A stretch of DNA of 64,000 nt from Micrococcaceae bacterium Sec5.7 (GCA_039636785.1 CP144169.1:4092001-4156000); one strand, 5' to 3'; shown: positions 41,955-50,903, counted from the stretch's first letter. The notes: generated by a model from the sequence alone, not told the origin. Numbers and translations are program-made.

Positions 41955-42913
41955 GTACCGACCTGGCGGCCCCCGGGTGGCTGGGCTTCGGCGGTGCCGG
42001 CATCGGTAACCTCTACAAGGAAATGAACGACGGCGTTGCTGCCGCCACCGTTGAGGCGGCCTGGAGTGGCGGCGTGCGGTATTTCGATACCGCTCCGCAC
42101 TATGGCCTGGGACTCTCGGAGCGGCGGCTCGGCGCGGCAGTGCGCGACAAACCCCGCGGGGATTTCCTGTTGTCCACCAAGGTAGGACGGGTGCTGGAAA
42201 CCAACCCGGCGGCCGAACCCGGCGACATGGATGACCAGGGTTTCGCGGTTCCGGCCACCACCAGGCGCCGCTGGGATCCCAGCGAGGCAGGGATCCGCCG
42301 CAGTATTGAAGACTCACTGGACCGCCTTGGCCTGGACCGCATCGACATCGCGTATCTCCATGACCCCGACGTCTATGATCTCGAAGAAGGAATCAGCCAG
42401 GCCCTCCCGGCGCTTTTAAAGCTCCGGGGCGAAGGCATTGTGGCGTCCATCGGCGTCGGTTCAAACTCGGCGGAAGCGCTCACGGAGTGCGTCAACCGCG
42501 CCGACCTGGACCTGGTGATGCTGGCCGGACGCTACACCCTCCTGGAACAGCCGGCCGCGGCGGAACTGTTGCCGGCGTGCAAACGGCGGGGCACCGGCGT
42601 CGTAAATGTGGGCGTCTACAACTCCGGACTGCTGGCCCGGCCGGAAGTGCCGCACAACGCGCACTACAACTACGCTCCGGCGCCTGCCGCGATTCTCCAG
42701 AAGGCCCGTGCACTGGCGGACGTCTGCCGGAGTTTCGGCGTGGAACTTCCGACGGCGGCACTCCAGTTCAGCATGCGGCACCCGGCGGTGCGGTCCGTGG
42801 TGGTGGGGGCCAGCAGTCCGGCGCAGATGGACCAGATCGTTGCGCGGGCGGCTGAGGAGATCCCCGAAGCGCTCTGGGACGAACTGGAGCGGCAAGGGAT
42901 GATTCCCTCGTGA
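41951..42913 (+). CDS. Aldo/keto reductase, probable L-fucose dehydrogenase
   Basis: A 320-residue AKR of the D-threo-aldose 1-dehydrogenase (L-fucose/L-galactose dehydrogenase) type. The catalytic tetrad is visible: Asp and Tyr in FDTAPHYG (about residues 45-52), Lys in STKVGR (about 75) and His in YLHDPD (about 133). It oxidises L-fucose to the lactone with NAD(P). It overlaps the mutarotase (ATGA) and the lactonase (GTGA) by four bases each. Confidence 0.9.
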   Translation: MSTDLAAPGWLGFGGAGIGNLYKEMNDGVAAATVEAAWSGGVRYFDTAPHYGLGLSERRLGAAVRDKPRGDFLLSTKVGRVLETNPAAEPGDMDDQGFAVPATTRRRWDPSEAGIRRSIEDSLDRLGLDRIDIAYLHDPDVYDLEEGISQALPALLKLRGEGIVASIGVGSNSAEALTECVNRADLDLVMLAGRYTLLEQPAAAELLPACKRRGTGVVNVGVYNSGLLARPEVPHNAHYNYAPAPAAILQKARALADVCRSFGVELPTAALQFSMRHPAVRSVVVGASSPAQMDQIVARAAEEIPEALWDELERQGMIPS

Positions 42914-43764
42914 AGGATTCTGACACGGACATCATCGATGCCCATCTGCACCTGTGGGACCTCGATGCCGGCGGTTACGGATGGCTCGGCCCGCAGCATG
43001 GTGCCCTGCACAGAAGCTTTTCCGCCGGGGAAGCCCGCGCCGAGCTGGCTTCCGCCGGTGTAGCCCGGGCCGTGCTGGTGCAGGCGGATGATACCGCCGC
43101 GGACACGGAGTTCATGCTGGCCGCAGCACGGGACAATACGTGGATTGCCGGTGTTGTGGGTTGGATTCAGCTGGATGATCCGCGGCTGGCCGAACGGGAG
43201 CTGGAACGGCTCAACGCCGATCCGCTGTTCCGCGGCGTCCGGCATCTGGTCCACGACGATCCGCGCAACGGCTTCCTGGCCCTGCCGGAGGTCCGGATCT
43301 CTCTGGCGGAAGTTGCCCGGCGCGGACTGGCGTTTGACGTCCCGGATGCCTGGCCACGGCACCTGGGCGCCACGGTGGAGCTCGCTCGGGCGCTCCCGGA
43401 GCTGACCATTGTGCTGGACCATCTGGGGAAGCCGCCGCTGGGTTCCAGCGGAGGTGAACTCCAATCCTGGCGGGACGTATTCCGTGCGTTGGCGGAGCTG
43501 CCCAACGCGGTAGCCAAGGTCTCCGGGCTGCAGCTCCCCGGGGTGCCTCATTCCGCTGAAGCGCTCCGTCCCCTGTGGGAGGAAGCGTTGAAGAGCTTTG
43601 GCCCCGGACGCCTGATGTTCGGCGGGAACTGGCCGGTGAGCGCACAGACGGCAGGCTATCGGGAGACAACACGGGTTCTATTGGAACTGGCTTCGGAACT
43701 GTCAGAAAGCGAAAGACGAGACCTCCTCGCAGGAACAGCCCGTCGGGTGTACCGGCTGAATTAG
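42910..43764 (+). CDS. Amidohydrolase, probable L-fuconolactonase
   Basis: A 284-residue amidohydrolase of COG3618 type. DAHLHLWD (about residues 10-17), GVRHLVHDD, VLDHLGKPP and a FGGNWPV segment near 240 follow the family plan; where many relatives have GSDWP, this one has an Asn in place of the Asp. COG3618 proteins are the established L-fuconolactonases. GTG 42910 overlaps the dehydrogenase. If the Asp to Asn change affects catalysis, spontaneous lactone opening could compensate. Confidence 0.88.
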   Translation: MKDSDTDIIDAHLHLWDLDAGGYGWLGPQHGALHRSFSAGEARAELASAGVARAVLVQADDTAADTEFMLAAARDNTWIAGVVGWIQLDDPRLAERELERLNADPLFRGVRHLVHDDPRNGFLALPEVRISLAEVARRGLAFDVPDAWPRHLGATVELARALPELTIVLDHLGKPPLGSSGGELQSWRDVFRALAELPNAVAKVSGLQLPGVPHSAEALRPLWEEALKSFGPGRLMFGGNWPVSAQTAGYRETTRVLLELASELSESERRDLLAGTARRVYRLN

Positions 43765-43779
43765 CCCTGCAGGCCGCGT

Positions 43780-44451
43780 TCAGAGTGCCTGGCGCAGCCA
43801 GTTCTCCACGCCGCTGATGTGGACCGTTACCAGGGCCCGCACCAGCTCGGCGTCGCCGCGTGCCAGGGCGTCCGCTATTGCCTTGTGCTCCGCGAGGGTG
43901 TGCGAGACGGCTTTATCCTGGGTCAGTCCCCGCCAGATCCTGGCACGCACCGTGCTGCTGGAAAGTGCTTCCAACAGGCTGCCCAGGTACGCATTGCCCG
44001 CCGCCCGGGCAATGATTCCGTGGAATTCGAGATCGTGGGTCACCAGTTCCTCCACGGCGGTGTCTTCATTGATGCCGGCCATTGCGGCGCGCAGCTCAGT
44101 GATCTCTTCTGCCGTGATCTTGCCGGCGGCCATGAATGCCGTGGCGGGCTCCAGGATTCGCCGGACCTCGAAGAGCTCCAGTATGGACCGGTCCTGGTGG
44201 AGGTCAACTACAAAAGCGACTGCCTCGTTGAGCAGTTTCGCATCCAGGCTGGTGACGTAGGTGCCGTCTCCCCGGCGGACGTCCAGGACCCGGATGAGCT
44301 CAAGGGCTTTGACGGATTCCCGGAGCGAGCTGCGGGACAGGCCAAGGCGTTCGCTCAACTCCTTTTCGGGCGGCAGCCGGTCACCTGGCTTGAGTTCGCC
44401 ACGGATCAACATGTCCTTGATTTTGCCGATTGCCTCGTCAGTTACAGCCAT
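43780..44451 (-). CDS. GntR-family (FadR subfamily, FCD domain) regulator of the fucose locus
   Basis: A 223-residue regulator. The winged HTH includes SERLGLSRSSLRESVKALEL (about residues 33-52), and the FCD ligand domain shows the metal-binding pattern HDLEFHGIIARAAGN, AEHKAI and VHISGVENWL. It converges with the operon 15 bases after the lactonase stop. Its promoter contains the same GATCGGATGTTT as the operon promoter, so it likely represses itself and both fucose units until a pathway acid binds. TAGAAT lies 6 bases before ATG 44451, suggesting a leaderless mRNA. Confidence 0.93.
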   Translation of the reverse strand: MAVTDEAIGKIKDMLIRGELKPGDRLPPEKELSERLGLSRSSLRESVKALELIRVLDVRRGDGTYVTSLDAKLLNEAVAFVVDLHQDRSILELFEVRRILEPATAFMAAGKITAEEITELRAAMAGINEDTAVEELVTHDLEFHGIIARAAGNAYLGSLLEALSSSTVRARIWRGLTQDKAVSHTLAEHKAIADALARGDAELVRALVTVHISGVENWLRQAL

Positions 44452-44457
44452 GGGTGC

Positions 44458-44484
44458 ATTCTAGCCGGAATTGATCGGATGTTT
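44458..44484 (-). promoter_or_regulatory. Leaderless promoter and operator site 3 of the GntR gene
   Basis: On the minus strand TAGAAT (44458-44463) stands 6 bases before the ATG. GATCGGATGTTT (plus strand, 44473-44484) sits in the -35/-10 spacer and is identical over 12 bases to the site in the operon promoter at 35677-35688. Confidence 0.6.
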
Positions 44485-44624
44485 GATGCGGCGGTTCCGA
44501 TAAAACGGCAAGGAAGCGCCTAGCCCGGGTCCAGTTGGTGCCGTCACGCCAATGCCCGCGAACCCCTTGGCCTTGAGTCCACCGAAGCACTGGTGGACTT
44601 GCAGCCTCTCGCGGTGCGGGACTC

Positions 44625-44843
44625 CTAGGGCTCAATTCCCGGGCTGTTCCCTGCGTCCGGAGCGCTTATCCGGTCAGAGATATGAGCAGTTGCGGCATGT
44701 TCGCGGATTGCCGTGACGCCGGCTGCCGCGGCGGCCCTGTCCCCGAACGTGCCAGAAACGGCCAGGACACTGCCTGTTCCGCTGACGAGCAGGATACGGA
44801 CTCCGTCATTGTCAGCGGCGACGAGTTCGAAGGTTCCAGCCAT
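44625..44843 (-). CDS. Small YegP-like (DUF1508) protein
   Basis: A 72-residue protein. The pattern FELVAADNDGVRILLVSG...TFGDRAAAAAGVTAIREHA matches one DUF1508 repeat, a small alpha-beta fold of unknown function. GGAAGGA precedes ATG 44843 at about 9 bases; upstream in-frame ATG 44924 has no such site. It stands alone between the GntR gene and the MFS exporter. The 173-base gap 44452-44624 holds the operator above and an 8-bp hairpin (44576-44599) and nothing else I recognise. Confidence 0.7.
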   Translation of the reverse strand: MAGTFELVAADNDGVRILLVSGTGSVLAVSGTFGDRAAAAAGVTAIREHAATAHISDRISAPDAGNSPGIEP

Positions 44844-44908
44844 GATGTTGTTCCTTCCATCCGGTGATGCCCGAGTTGTCGCTTCCCAAGACTCAAACCA
44901 CAAGTATA

Positions 44909-44923
44909 TGACAAGGCGTGTCA
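44909..44923. promoter_or_regulatory. Inverted repeat TGACA-N5-TGTCA
   Basis: A perfect 5-base-arm palindrome in the divergent region between the YegP-like gene and the MFS exporter, next to a TATACT hexamer on the minus strand. It could be an operator for either gene. No regulator gene is adjacent. Confidence 0.35.
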
Positions 44924-45075
44924 ATCGTTGTTACGAAGAAGTTGTGCGTCGGGTCGCGTTGCTACGCCGATCCGCGGATGTTCCCCAACCGGGAATTACT
45001 CCAGCGGTTAGAATGTTGGAACCTGCAGCGACGACGCTCGCTCACCACCACGTCAGACTCCTGAGGGGAACATCC

Positions 45076-46533
45076 ATGTCTACAGAAGTCTCTTCAAACG
45101 CCCACGGCGAACCCGTGCAGGCGTCTGTTGCAGAATCGACGTCCCAGCCCCAGAAGATGTCGCGTGAATCCGTCACTATCATCGTGACCCTGCTGGTGGC
45201 CACATTCGTGGTGATTCTCAACGAAACCATCATGAACGTTGCCCTGCAGCGCCTGATGGTTGACCTGCAGGTGGACGCGCCGACTGTCCAGTGGCTGTCC
45301 ACCGGCTTCATGCTCACCATGGCGGTGGTTATCCCCACCACGGGATTTATCCTGCAGAGTCTGTCCACGCGTGCGGTGTTCATGCTGGCCATGGGGTTGT
45401 TCGCCGGCGGCACCGCGCTGGCGGCCGTGGCTCCCGGCTTCGAGATCCTGTTGCTGGCCCGGATCATCCAGGCAGGCGGCACGGCCATCATGCTGCCCCT
45501 GCTGATCACCACCATTCTCACTCTGGTGCCTCTTGCACGCCGCGGCGCCGTGATGGGAAACGTCAGCATCGCCATCTCGGTGGCTCCGGCCATGGGCCCC
45601 ACGGTTTCCGGCCTCATTCTGGAACACTTCTCGTGGCGCTTCATGTTTGTCTTCGTCCTGCCCATCGCCCTCGTGGCTCTGGCCATCGGCGCGAAGTTCC
45701 TCACGAACGTGGGCGAGACCGAAAAAACGCGCCTCGATTTCCTGTCCGTAGTGCTGACCATTCCCGCGTTCGGTGGCCTCGTTTACGGGCTGAGCCAGAT
45801 TGGCGGAGGCCACGAAGGCCAAAGCGGACCAAGCACTATGGCTGTCACAGCGCTGGTCATCGGCGTGATCAGCCTCCTGGCGTTTGTGCTCCGTCAGCTC
45901 CAACTGCAGAAATCGGAGGCACCGCTGCTGGACCTGCGCGCCTTCAACTTCCGAATGTTCACAGTCTCCGTGCTCCTGATGGTGGTGGCCATGGTGGCAC
46001 TCTTCGGTGCGGTTATCCTGCTGCCGCTCTACCTGCAGGAAATCCGCGGCCTGAAGTCGCTCGAGACGGGACTCGCCTTGCTGCCGGGCGGACTCGCGAT
46101 GGGCCTGCTCGGTCCGGTGATCGGCCGGCTCTTTGACAAGATCGGACCGCTGCCGCTGACTGTCACCGGCTCGATCATGATGGTGCTGGCGCTCTGGCAG
46201 TTCTCCATGCTCAACGCAGGCACACCCGTGGGCTGGATTGTGGCACTGCATGTTGGCCTGAGCGTCGGCCTGTCGCTGCTGTTCACACCCGCGTTCACCA
46301 CCGGACTGAACCCGTTGCCGCCCCACCTGTACTCACATGGTTCGGCCATCATGAGCACTCTGCAGCAGGTGGCGGGTGCTGCCGGTACGGCGCTGCTCGT
46401 TTCGATCTTCGCAGTGGTTTCGGCAGGCGCGGGTCTCGTCGCAGGCATGAATGCAGCGTTCCTGACCGCAACCGTCATAGCCGTTGCCGCCGTCGTGCTG
46501 GCCGCCATGATGCGCAAAACCGAGCCCGCGTGA
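45076..46533 (+). CDS. MFS drug:H+ antiporter, DHA2 (14-helix) family
   Basis: A 485-residue exporter with 14 predicted membrane helices. TM1 carries VVILNETIMNVALQRLMVDL, the DHA2 motif D1-like sequence, and WLSTGFMLTMAVVIP follows in TM2. Motif C-like Gly/Pro-rich ISVAPAMGPTVSGLI lies in TM5. Relatives such as EmrB/LmrB export toxic compounds; substrates are unknown here. GAGGGG precedes ATG 45076 at about 7 bases. It is monocistronic and ends at a long hairpin. Confidence 0.9.
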   Translation: MSTEVSSNAHGEPVQASVAESTSQPQKMSRESVTIIVTLLVATFVVILNETIMNVALQRLMVDLQVDAPTVQWLSTGFMLTMAVVIPTTGFILQSLSTRAVFMLAMGLFAGGTALAAVAPGFEILLLARIIQAGGTAIMLPLLITTILTLVPLARRGAVMGNVSIAISVAPAMGPTVSGLILEHFSWRFMFVFVLPIALVALAIGAKFLTNVGETEKTRLDFLSVVLTIPAFGGLVYGLSQIGGGHEGQSGPSTMAVTALVIGVISLLAFVLRQLQLQKSEAPLLDLRAFNFRMFTVSVLLMVVAMVALFGAVILLPLYLQEIRGLKSLETGLALLPGGLAMGLLGPVIGRLFDKIGPLPLTVTGSIMMVLALWQFSMLNAGTPVGWIVALHVGLSVGLSLLFTPAFTTGLNPLPPHLYSHGSAIMSTLQQVAGAAGTALLVSIFAVVSAGAGLVAGMNAAFLTATVIAVAAVVLAAMMRKTEPA

Positions 46534-46538
46534 CGAAT

Positions 46539-46596
46539 TCGCCGGAAACCTGCCAGATCGCTGGAAATTTACGGCGATCTCGCAGGGTTCCGGCGA
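46539..46596. terminator. 23-base-pair hairpin between convergent genes
   Basis: Arms 46539-46561 and 46574-46596 pair at 21 of 23 positions around a 12-base AT-rich loop. The arms begin TCGCCGGAA and end TTCCGGCGA. It fills the gap between the MFS exporter and the first alpha/beta hydrolase and may stop transcription from both sides. Confidence 0.65.
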
Positions 46597-46614
46597 TTTC
46601 GACGGCGGGGCTCC

Positions 46615-47448
46615 CTAGCCGGCGAAGAAGTCCCGCAGCTCGGTGATGAGTTTGTCCGGCGCGCGGTTCACGCCGTCGTGGCCGAAGCCCGGCAGGATGG
46701 TGTAGCTGGAGCCGGACAGGACGTCGTGGATCTGGCCGCAGGCAACCCCGAAGTAGGCCGGACTTTTTTCCCCCACAATGATCAGGGTCTCAAGTGGCAG
46801 TTCCAGGAACGGCTCGGCCGGCATGTCAGCAGCAATGATCGCCTTGATTTCGCGGACGCCGGTTCGCATCAGCTCACGCATCTGCTTGCCCATGTGCGTC
46901 CCGGCCGTGAGCTTGTTGGCGAGCGTCAGCATGGACAGCGGCATCCGGGCAAAGGCCCCGCCCGTCTCAAGGCCCTTGACCAGGACCGCCAGGGCGCGGT
47001 CATATTCGCCGGCATCGGTGGCGCGTTCGTACTCCGGTGCCCAGTCGGCCTTGACGCTGCCGTTCACTGACACGGCGGGATCATAGACGGCCAGCCGCTC
47101 CACGGGCAAGGTGCGGGCCGCGTGCAGCGCCAGCGCGCCACCGAAGCTGTGGCCAAAGACATCCGTGCTGTGGGTGTGTTTCATGACCGCATCGAGGTCG
47201 CGGATGTCCGCGGCGAGTGTGTAATCGTCTGCCTGGGCGGACGAATCACCGCGTCCACGCCGGTTCACCGTGTGGATGGGCCGTCCCAGCGCTGCGCTCA
47301 GTTTTTGCGCAAACTTGGTGTAGTCGGTGGCCAATACCATCGAACCGGGCACCACAACGATTCCCGAGCCGGCAGAAGCCGGCTCCGCGCCCGTGGTGTA
47401 GAGCTCAATCGAGCCGCCGTCGGAGGTCTTGATGTTCTCGCGGGTCAT
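46615..47448 (-). CDS. Alpha/beta hydrolase, paralog 1
   Basis: A 277-residue hydrolase. The nucleophile elbow is FGHSFGG (Ser about residue 97), and the oxyanion-side VVVPGSMV and the NRRGRGDSSAQ segment are shared with the two genes upstream. The likely catalytic His is in GFGHDG near residue 256. It is the last of three tandem paralogs on this strand, 63 bases after paralog 2. Substrate unknown. Confidence 0.85.
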   Translation of the reverse strand: MTRENIKTSDGGSIELYTTGAEPASAGSGIVVVPGSMVLATDYTKFAQKLSAALGRPIHTVNRRGRGDSSAQADDYTLAADIRDLDAVMKHTHSTDVFGHSFGGALALHAARTLPVERLAVYDPAVSVNGSVKADWAPEYERATDAGEYDRALAVLVKGLETGGAFARMPLSMLTLANKLTAGTHMGKQMRELMRTGVREIKAIIAADMPAEPFLELPLETLIIVGEKSPAYFGVACGQIHDVLSGSSYTILPGFGHDGVNRAPDKLITELRDFFAG

Positions 47449-47511
47449 GCTCCGAGCCTAACCGAGGTGCCGGCAGCGGGACAGCAGGACGGCGCGCCCG
47501 GCCTGAAAACG

Positions 47512-48366
47512 TCAGATCTTGAAATACTCCGAGATGTCGGTGACGAGTTCCTTAACCGCAGCCGGAATGGAGCCATGGAAGCCTTCGGGAGATAACTCGA
47601 AGGTGCTGCCCGGAACCGCCGCATGCAGCCGTTCCGCCGTGATCTTGTAATAGTCAGGGCTTTTGCCGCCCACCATAAAGTGGGTGTTGGCGGGCAGCAC
47701 GGAGAAATCCCTGACGTGCTCGGCTTCGTCGTAGGCGGCTTTGAGCTCGCCCACGCCGCTGGGCATCAGCTCCCTGAACAGTTTGTTCACCCTGGTATGC
47801 GAGACCACAGCCATCAGCCCGGCGAGGATCGGTTCAGGGACTTTGGCCATGGCCGTTCCGGGCTGCATGCCGCGCTTGAGCCGGGCAAGGGCGTGCCCCA
47901 CGTTGCCGGCGTTCACGGACTCCGCAAACCCATCCAGCCAGGCTGTGTCCACGCTGCCGTCGATGTTGACTGCGGCGTCATACACGGCCAATTTGTCTGG
48001 TTCGTAGCTGGTTCCGGCGAACTCCTGGACCGCGTTGAGAGCCACTGAGCCGCCAAGGCTGTGGCCCAGGATGTTTCTGGCCCCGGTGGCGTCCATGATG
48101 GTCCGGACGTCGGCGATTTCCGTTGCCATTGAATAGTCAGCCGGCTGTTCGGTGGAGTTGCCCCGGCCGCGGCGGTCGTACACGTCCACCGCCCAGTCCT
48201 CGCCTAGGCCCTTGGAAAGTGCCAGGGAAAAAGGCCGGTAGATGAGAGCCGTCAGGAATGCGCCGCCGATCAGCACTATGCGGCGCTCGCCGGGTGCGTC
48301 CTCGGTGCCGTAGCTGTACAAAGCCAGCTGGCCGCCGTCGTGCGTGGGGATTGCCTGTTCTTTCAC
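47512..48366 (-). CDS. Alpha/beta hydrolase, paralog 2
   Basis: A 284-residue hydrolase with the elbow LGHSLGG (Ser about residue 99) and DRRGRGNSTEQPADYSMATEI, clearly homologous to its two neighbours. The probable catalytic His lies in EGFHGSI near the C-terminus. Its start overlaps the stop of paralog 3 by four bases, so the two are translationally coupled. Confidence 0.85.
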   Translation of the reverse strand: MKEQAIPTHDGGQLALYSYGTEDAPGERRIVLIGGAFLTALIYRPFSLALSKGLGEDWAVDVYDRRGRGNSTEQPADYSMATEIADVRTIMDATGARNILGHSLGGSVALNAVQEFAGTSYEPDKLAVYDAAVNIDGSVDTAWLDGFAESVNAGNVGHALARLKRGMQPGTAMAKVPEPILAGLMAVVSHTRVNKLFRELMPSGVGELKAAYDEAEHVRDFSVLPANTHFMVGGKSPDYYKITAERLHAAVPGSTFELSPEGFHGSIPAAVKELVTDISEYFKI

Positions 48367-49304
48367 CGTCCCATCCTAAAGTGATGGTCCCGTGCCGGTT
48401 TCCGGCGTGCCCTCTCCAGGCCGTCGGTGCCGTTGAGGAACCGCGCCACTTTGACGGCGAGCCGCTTCCCGGGCCGGATGGGTCCCTCGTGCAGCTGCCC
48501 CGGCACAACTGCAAATTCAATTGAGGGGACTGCCGCGGCGAGCTGGCGCCCGGTCTCGGCGAAGTAGCCCGGACTCCAGCTGCCGCAGAGCATCAGCGTG
48601 GGGGTGGTGATGCCCACAAAATCCTGGAGCTCGGCGTCGGCATCAAGGACAGCGCGCATCTCGGCCACCGCGGTGGGCAGCAGCTCGCGCATTTCCGCAC
48701 CGAGGTTGGTCCGGGCGGACAGGATGCTCAGCATCCGCAGCGCCCCGAGAGGCAGGAAAGACACCGGTCCGGCCGTGGCCAGCCCCTTGACCAGGTGCGC
48801 CCAAGCGTGGTTGGGCTGCCCTTCAGCCACGGCCTGTTCCAGCTCCGGGCGCCAGCGGTGGCTGAGATTTCCGGACAGGGACACCGCGGCGTCATAGGTA
48901 ACCAGCCGCCGCAGCGCGACGTGCCGCGCGGCCTGCAGCGCCACGAAGCCGCCATAGCTGTGGGCAACGATGTCCGCCGAACCGGTTTCACGCATCACCG
49001 TTGCAAGATCGCTGATTTCCGTAGCCACAGAGTAGTCATCCGGCTGCGGCGCCGAACGGGCCCTGCCACGGCGGTCATAGCAATGCACGGGCCGCCTCAG
49101 CAGAAGGCTGAGTTTCCGCGCGAACGGACGGTACAGGGCGTCGGTCACCAAGGTTCCGTGAATAACGACGACGCCGGGTGCAGCCGCCGCTGCCGGTCCG
49201 CCTCCCGCAGAGGTGATTGACCCGGAGGTGATTGCCGCCGGACGGAAGGAGTGCACCTGGAGGTGTCCGCCGCCGTCGTCAGCTTCAACTGTCCGGGTCT
49301 CCAC
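48363..49304 (-). CDS. Alpha/beta hydrolase, paralog 3
   Basis: A 313-residue hydrolase and first gene of the triplet. The elbow reads VAHSYGG, with Ala where the siblings have Gly, and DRRGRARSAPQPDDYSVATEI aligns with them. The probable catalytic His is in GQLHEGP. A Gly/Ala-rich insertion near residues 27-43 and a basic C-terminal tail (about 295-313) set it apart. It is divergent from lysS with 67 bases between. Confidence 0.85.
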   Translation of the reverse strand: METRTVEADDGGGHLQVHSFRPAAITSGSITSAGGGPAAAAAPGVVVIHGTLVTDALYRPFARKLSLLLRRPVHCYDRRGRARSAPQPDDYSVATEISDLATVMRETGSADIVAHSYGGFVALQAARHVALRRLVTYDAAVSLSGNLSHRWRPELEQAVAEGQPNHAWAHLVKGLATAGPVSFLPLGALRMLSILSARTNLGAEMRELLPTAVAEMRAVLDADAELQDFVGITTPTLMLCGSWSPGYFAETGRQLAAAVPSIEFAVVPGQLHEGPIRPGKRLAVKVARFLNGTDGLERARRKPARDHHFRMGR

Positions 49305-49357
49305 AGCCCGAGTCTATGCCTGTACGGCCGCCGGAAGTGGGCAGGCCCAACTCCCGG

Positions 49358-49371
49358 TAAACTTGGGAATT
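49358..49371 (+). promoter_or_regulatory. Leaderless promoter of lysS
   Basis: TAAACT (49358-49363) stands 8 bases before GTG 49372 and no Shine-Dalgarno sequence is present, so the mRNA probably begins at or next to the start codon. Confidence 0.5.
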
Positions 49372-50901
49372 GTGACTTCCCAAAACACCCCCACCCCGAA
49401 CGCTGCCGAGCCCGCCGATGCCAGTGAGCAGATGCGCATCCGCATGGAGAAGCGCGCCAAGCTGATCGAACGCGGCGCCCAGGCGTATCCGGTGGGTGTT
49501 GAGCGCACACATTCGTTGAGTGAAATCCGTGAAAAGTACGCCCACCTTGAGGCTGACGAAACCACTGGCGATGTTGTTGGCGTCACCGGCCGCATCGTGT
49601 TTGTCCGGAACACCGGCAAGCTCTGCTTTGCCACCCTGCAGGAAGGCGGTGTCGACGGCAAGGGCACCCGGCTCCAGGCCATGTTGAGCCTGGCGAATGT
49701 AGGCGAGGAAGCGCTCGCCGACTGGAAAGCCCTGGTTGACCTCGGCGACCACGTGTTCGTCAAGGGTGAGGTCATCTCCTCCCGCCGCGGCGAGCTCTCC
49801 GTCATGGCCGAGTCCTGGTCCATGGCGTCCAAGGCCCTGCGCCCGCTGCCTGTGCTGCATGCCGGGCTGAACGAGGAAACCCGCGTCCGCCAGCGCTACG
49901 TGGACCTGATGGTGCGCGACGAAGCACGCGAAATGGTTTACACCCGCGCTGCCGTCACACGATCCGTCCGGGAAAGCCTGCACCGGCGTAACTACGTCGA
50001 AGTGGAAACCCCCATGCTCCAGCTGGTCCACGGCGGCGCCCTGGCCCGGCCGTTCGAGACCCACATGAATGCCTTCGATCAGAAGATGACCCTGCGCATC
50101 GCCACCGAGTTGTACCTTAAGCGCGCCGTGGTGGGCGGGATCGACCGCGTCTACGACATGGGCCGGGTGTTCCGCAATGAGGGCGTGGATTCCACCCACA
50201 GCCCCGAATTCACCACCCTCGAGTGCTACGAAGCCTGGGCGGACCAGTTCGTGATGGCGGACCGCATCAAGGAAATCATCCTGGACGCCGCGGACGCCGC
50301 CGGCGTGGGGCGCACCATCCACACAGAAACCGGCGAGATCAACCTGGACGGCGACTGGGCCTGGCTGTCCGTATACCCGGGGCTCTCGGAGGCTGTCGGC
50401 CAGGAGATTACGCCTGACACCACGGTTGAAGTGCTGCGGGAGGTTGCCGCCCGCCACGAGGTCAAGGCGGATCCCAAGTGGGATGCCGAGAAGCTGGCTG
50501 TTGAACTGTTCGGCGAAATCGTTGAGCCCACCCTCATGAACCCCACTTTCGTCTACGACTACCCGCCGTCCGCCCAGCCGCTGGCCCGCCAGCACCGCGA
50601 CGACGACCGCCTGATCGAAGCCTGGGACCTGATTATCGGCGGAATGGAACGCGGCACCGCGTTCTCCGAACTCATTGACCCCGTGATCCAGCGCGAACGC
50701 CTCACGGAGCAGTCCCGCCACGCTGCGGCCGGTGATGTCGAAGCCATGCAGCTGGACGAGGACTTCCTCCGGGCACTTGAATACGGGGCTCCGCCCATGG
50801 GCGGGATCGGCCTCGGAATTGACCGTCTGGTCATGCTCTTCACCGGGGCGGGCATCCGCGAAACCATTCTCTTCCCGCTGCTGAAGCCCGAGGTCAACTG
50901 A
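49372..50901 (+). CDS. lysS: Lysyl-tRNA synthetase (class II)
   Basis: A 509-residue enzyme. The N-terminal OB-fold anticodon domain (about residues 65-165, VVGVTGRIVFVRNTGKLCFATLQ) is followed by the class II core: motif 1 near VETPMLQ, motif 2 VYDMGRVFRNEGVDSTHSPEFT and motif 3 GGIGLGIDRLVML at the end. The start is GTG 49372 in VTSQNT; upstream in-frame sequence lies in the divergent promoter region. A small membrane protein follows after 2 bases. Confidence 0.96.
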   Translation: MTSQNTPTPNAAEPADASEQMRIRMEKRAKLIERGAQAYPVGVERTHSLSEIREKYAHLEADETTGDVVGVTGRIVFVRNTGKLCFATLQEGGVDGKGTRLQAMLSLANVGEEALADWKALVDLGDHVFVKGEVISSRRGELSVMAESWSMASKALRPLPVLHAGLNEETRVRQRYVDLMVRDEAREMVYTRAAVTRSVRESLHRRNYVEVETPMLQLVHGGALARPFETHMNAFDQKMTLRIATELYLKRAVVGGIDRVYDMGRVFRNEGVDSTHSPEFTTLECYEAWADQFVMADRIKEIILDAADAAGVGRTIHTETGEINLDGDWAWLSVYPGLSEAVGQEITPDTTVEVLREVAARHEVKADPKWDAEKLAVELFGEIVEPTLMNPTFVYDYPPSAQPLARQHRDDDRLIEAWDLIIGGMERGTAFSELIDPVIQRERLTEQSRHAAAGDVEAMQLDEDFLRALEYGAPPMGGIGLGIDRLVMLFTGAGIRETILFPLLKPEVN

Positions 50902-50903
50902 TC

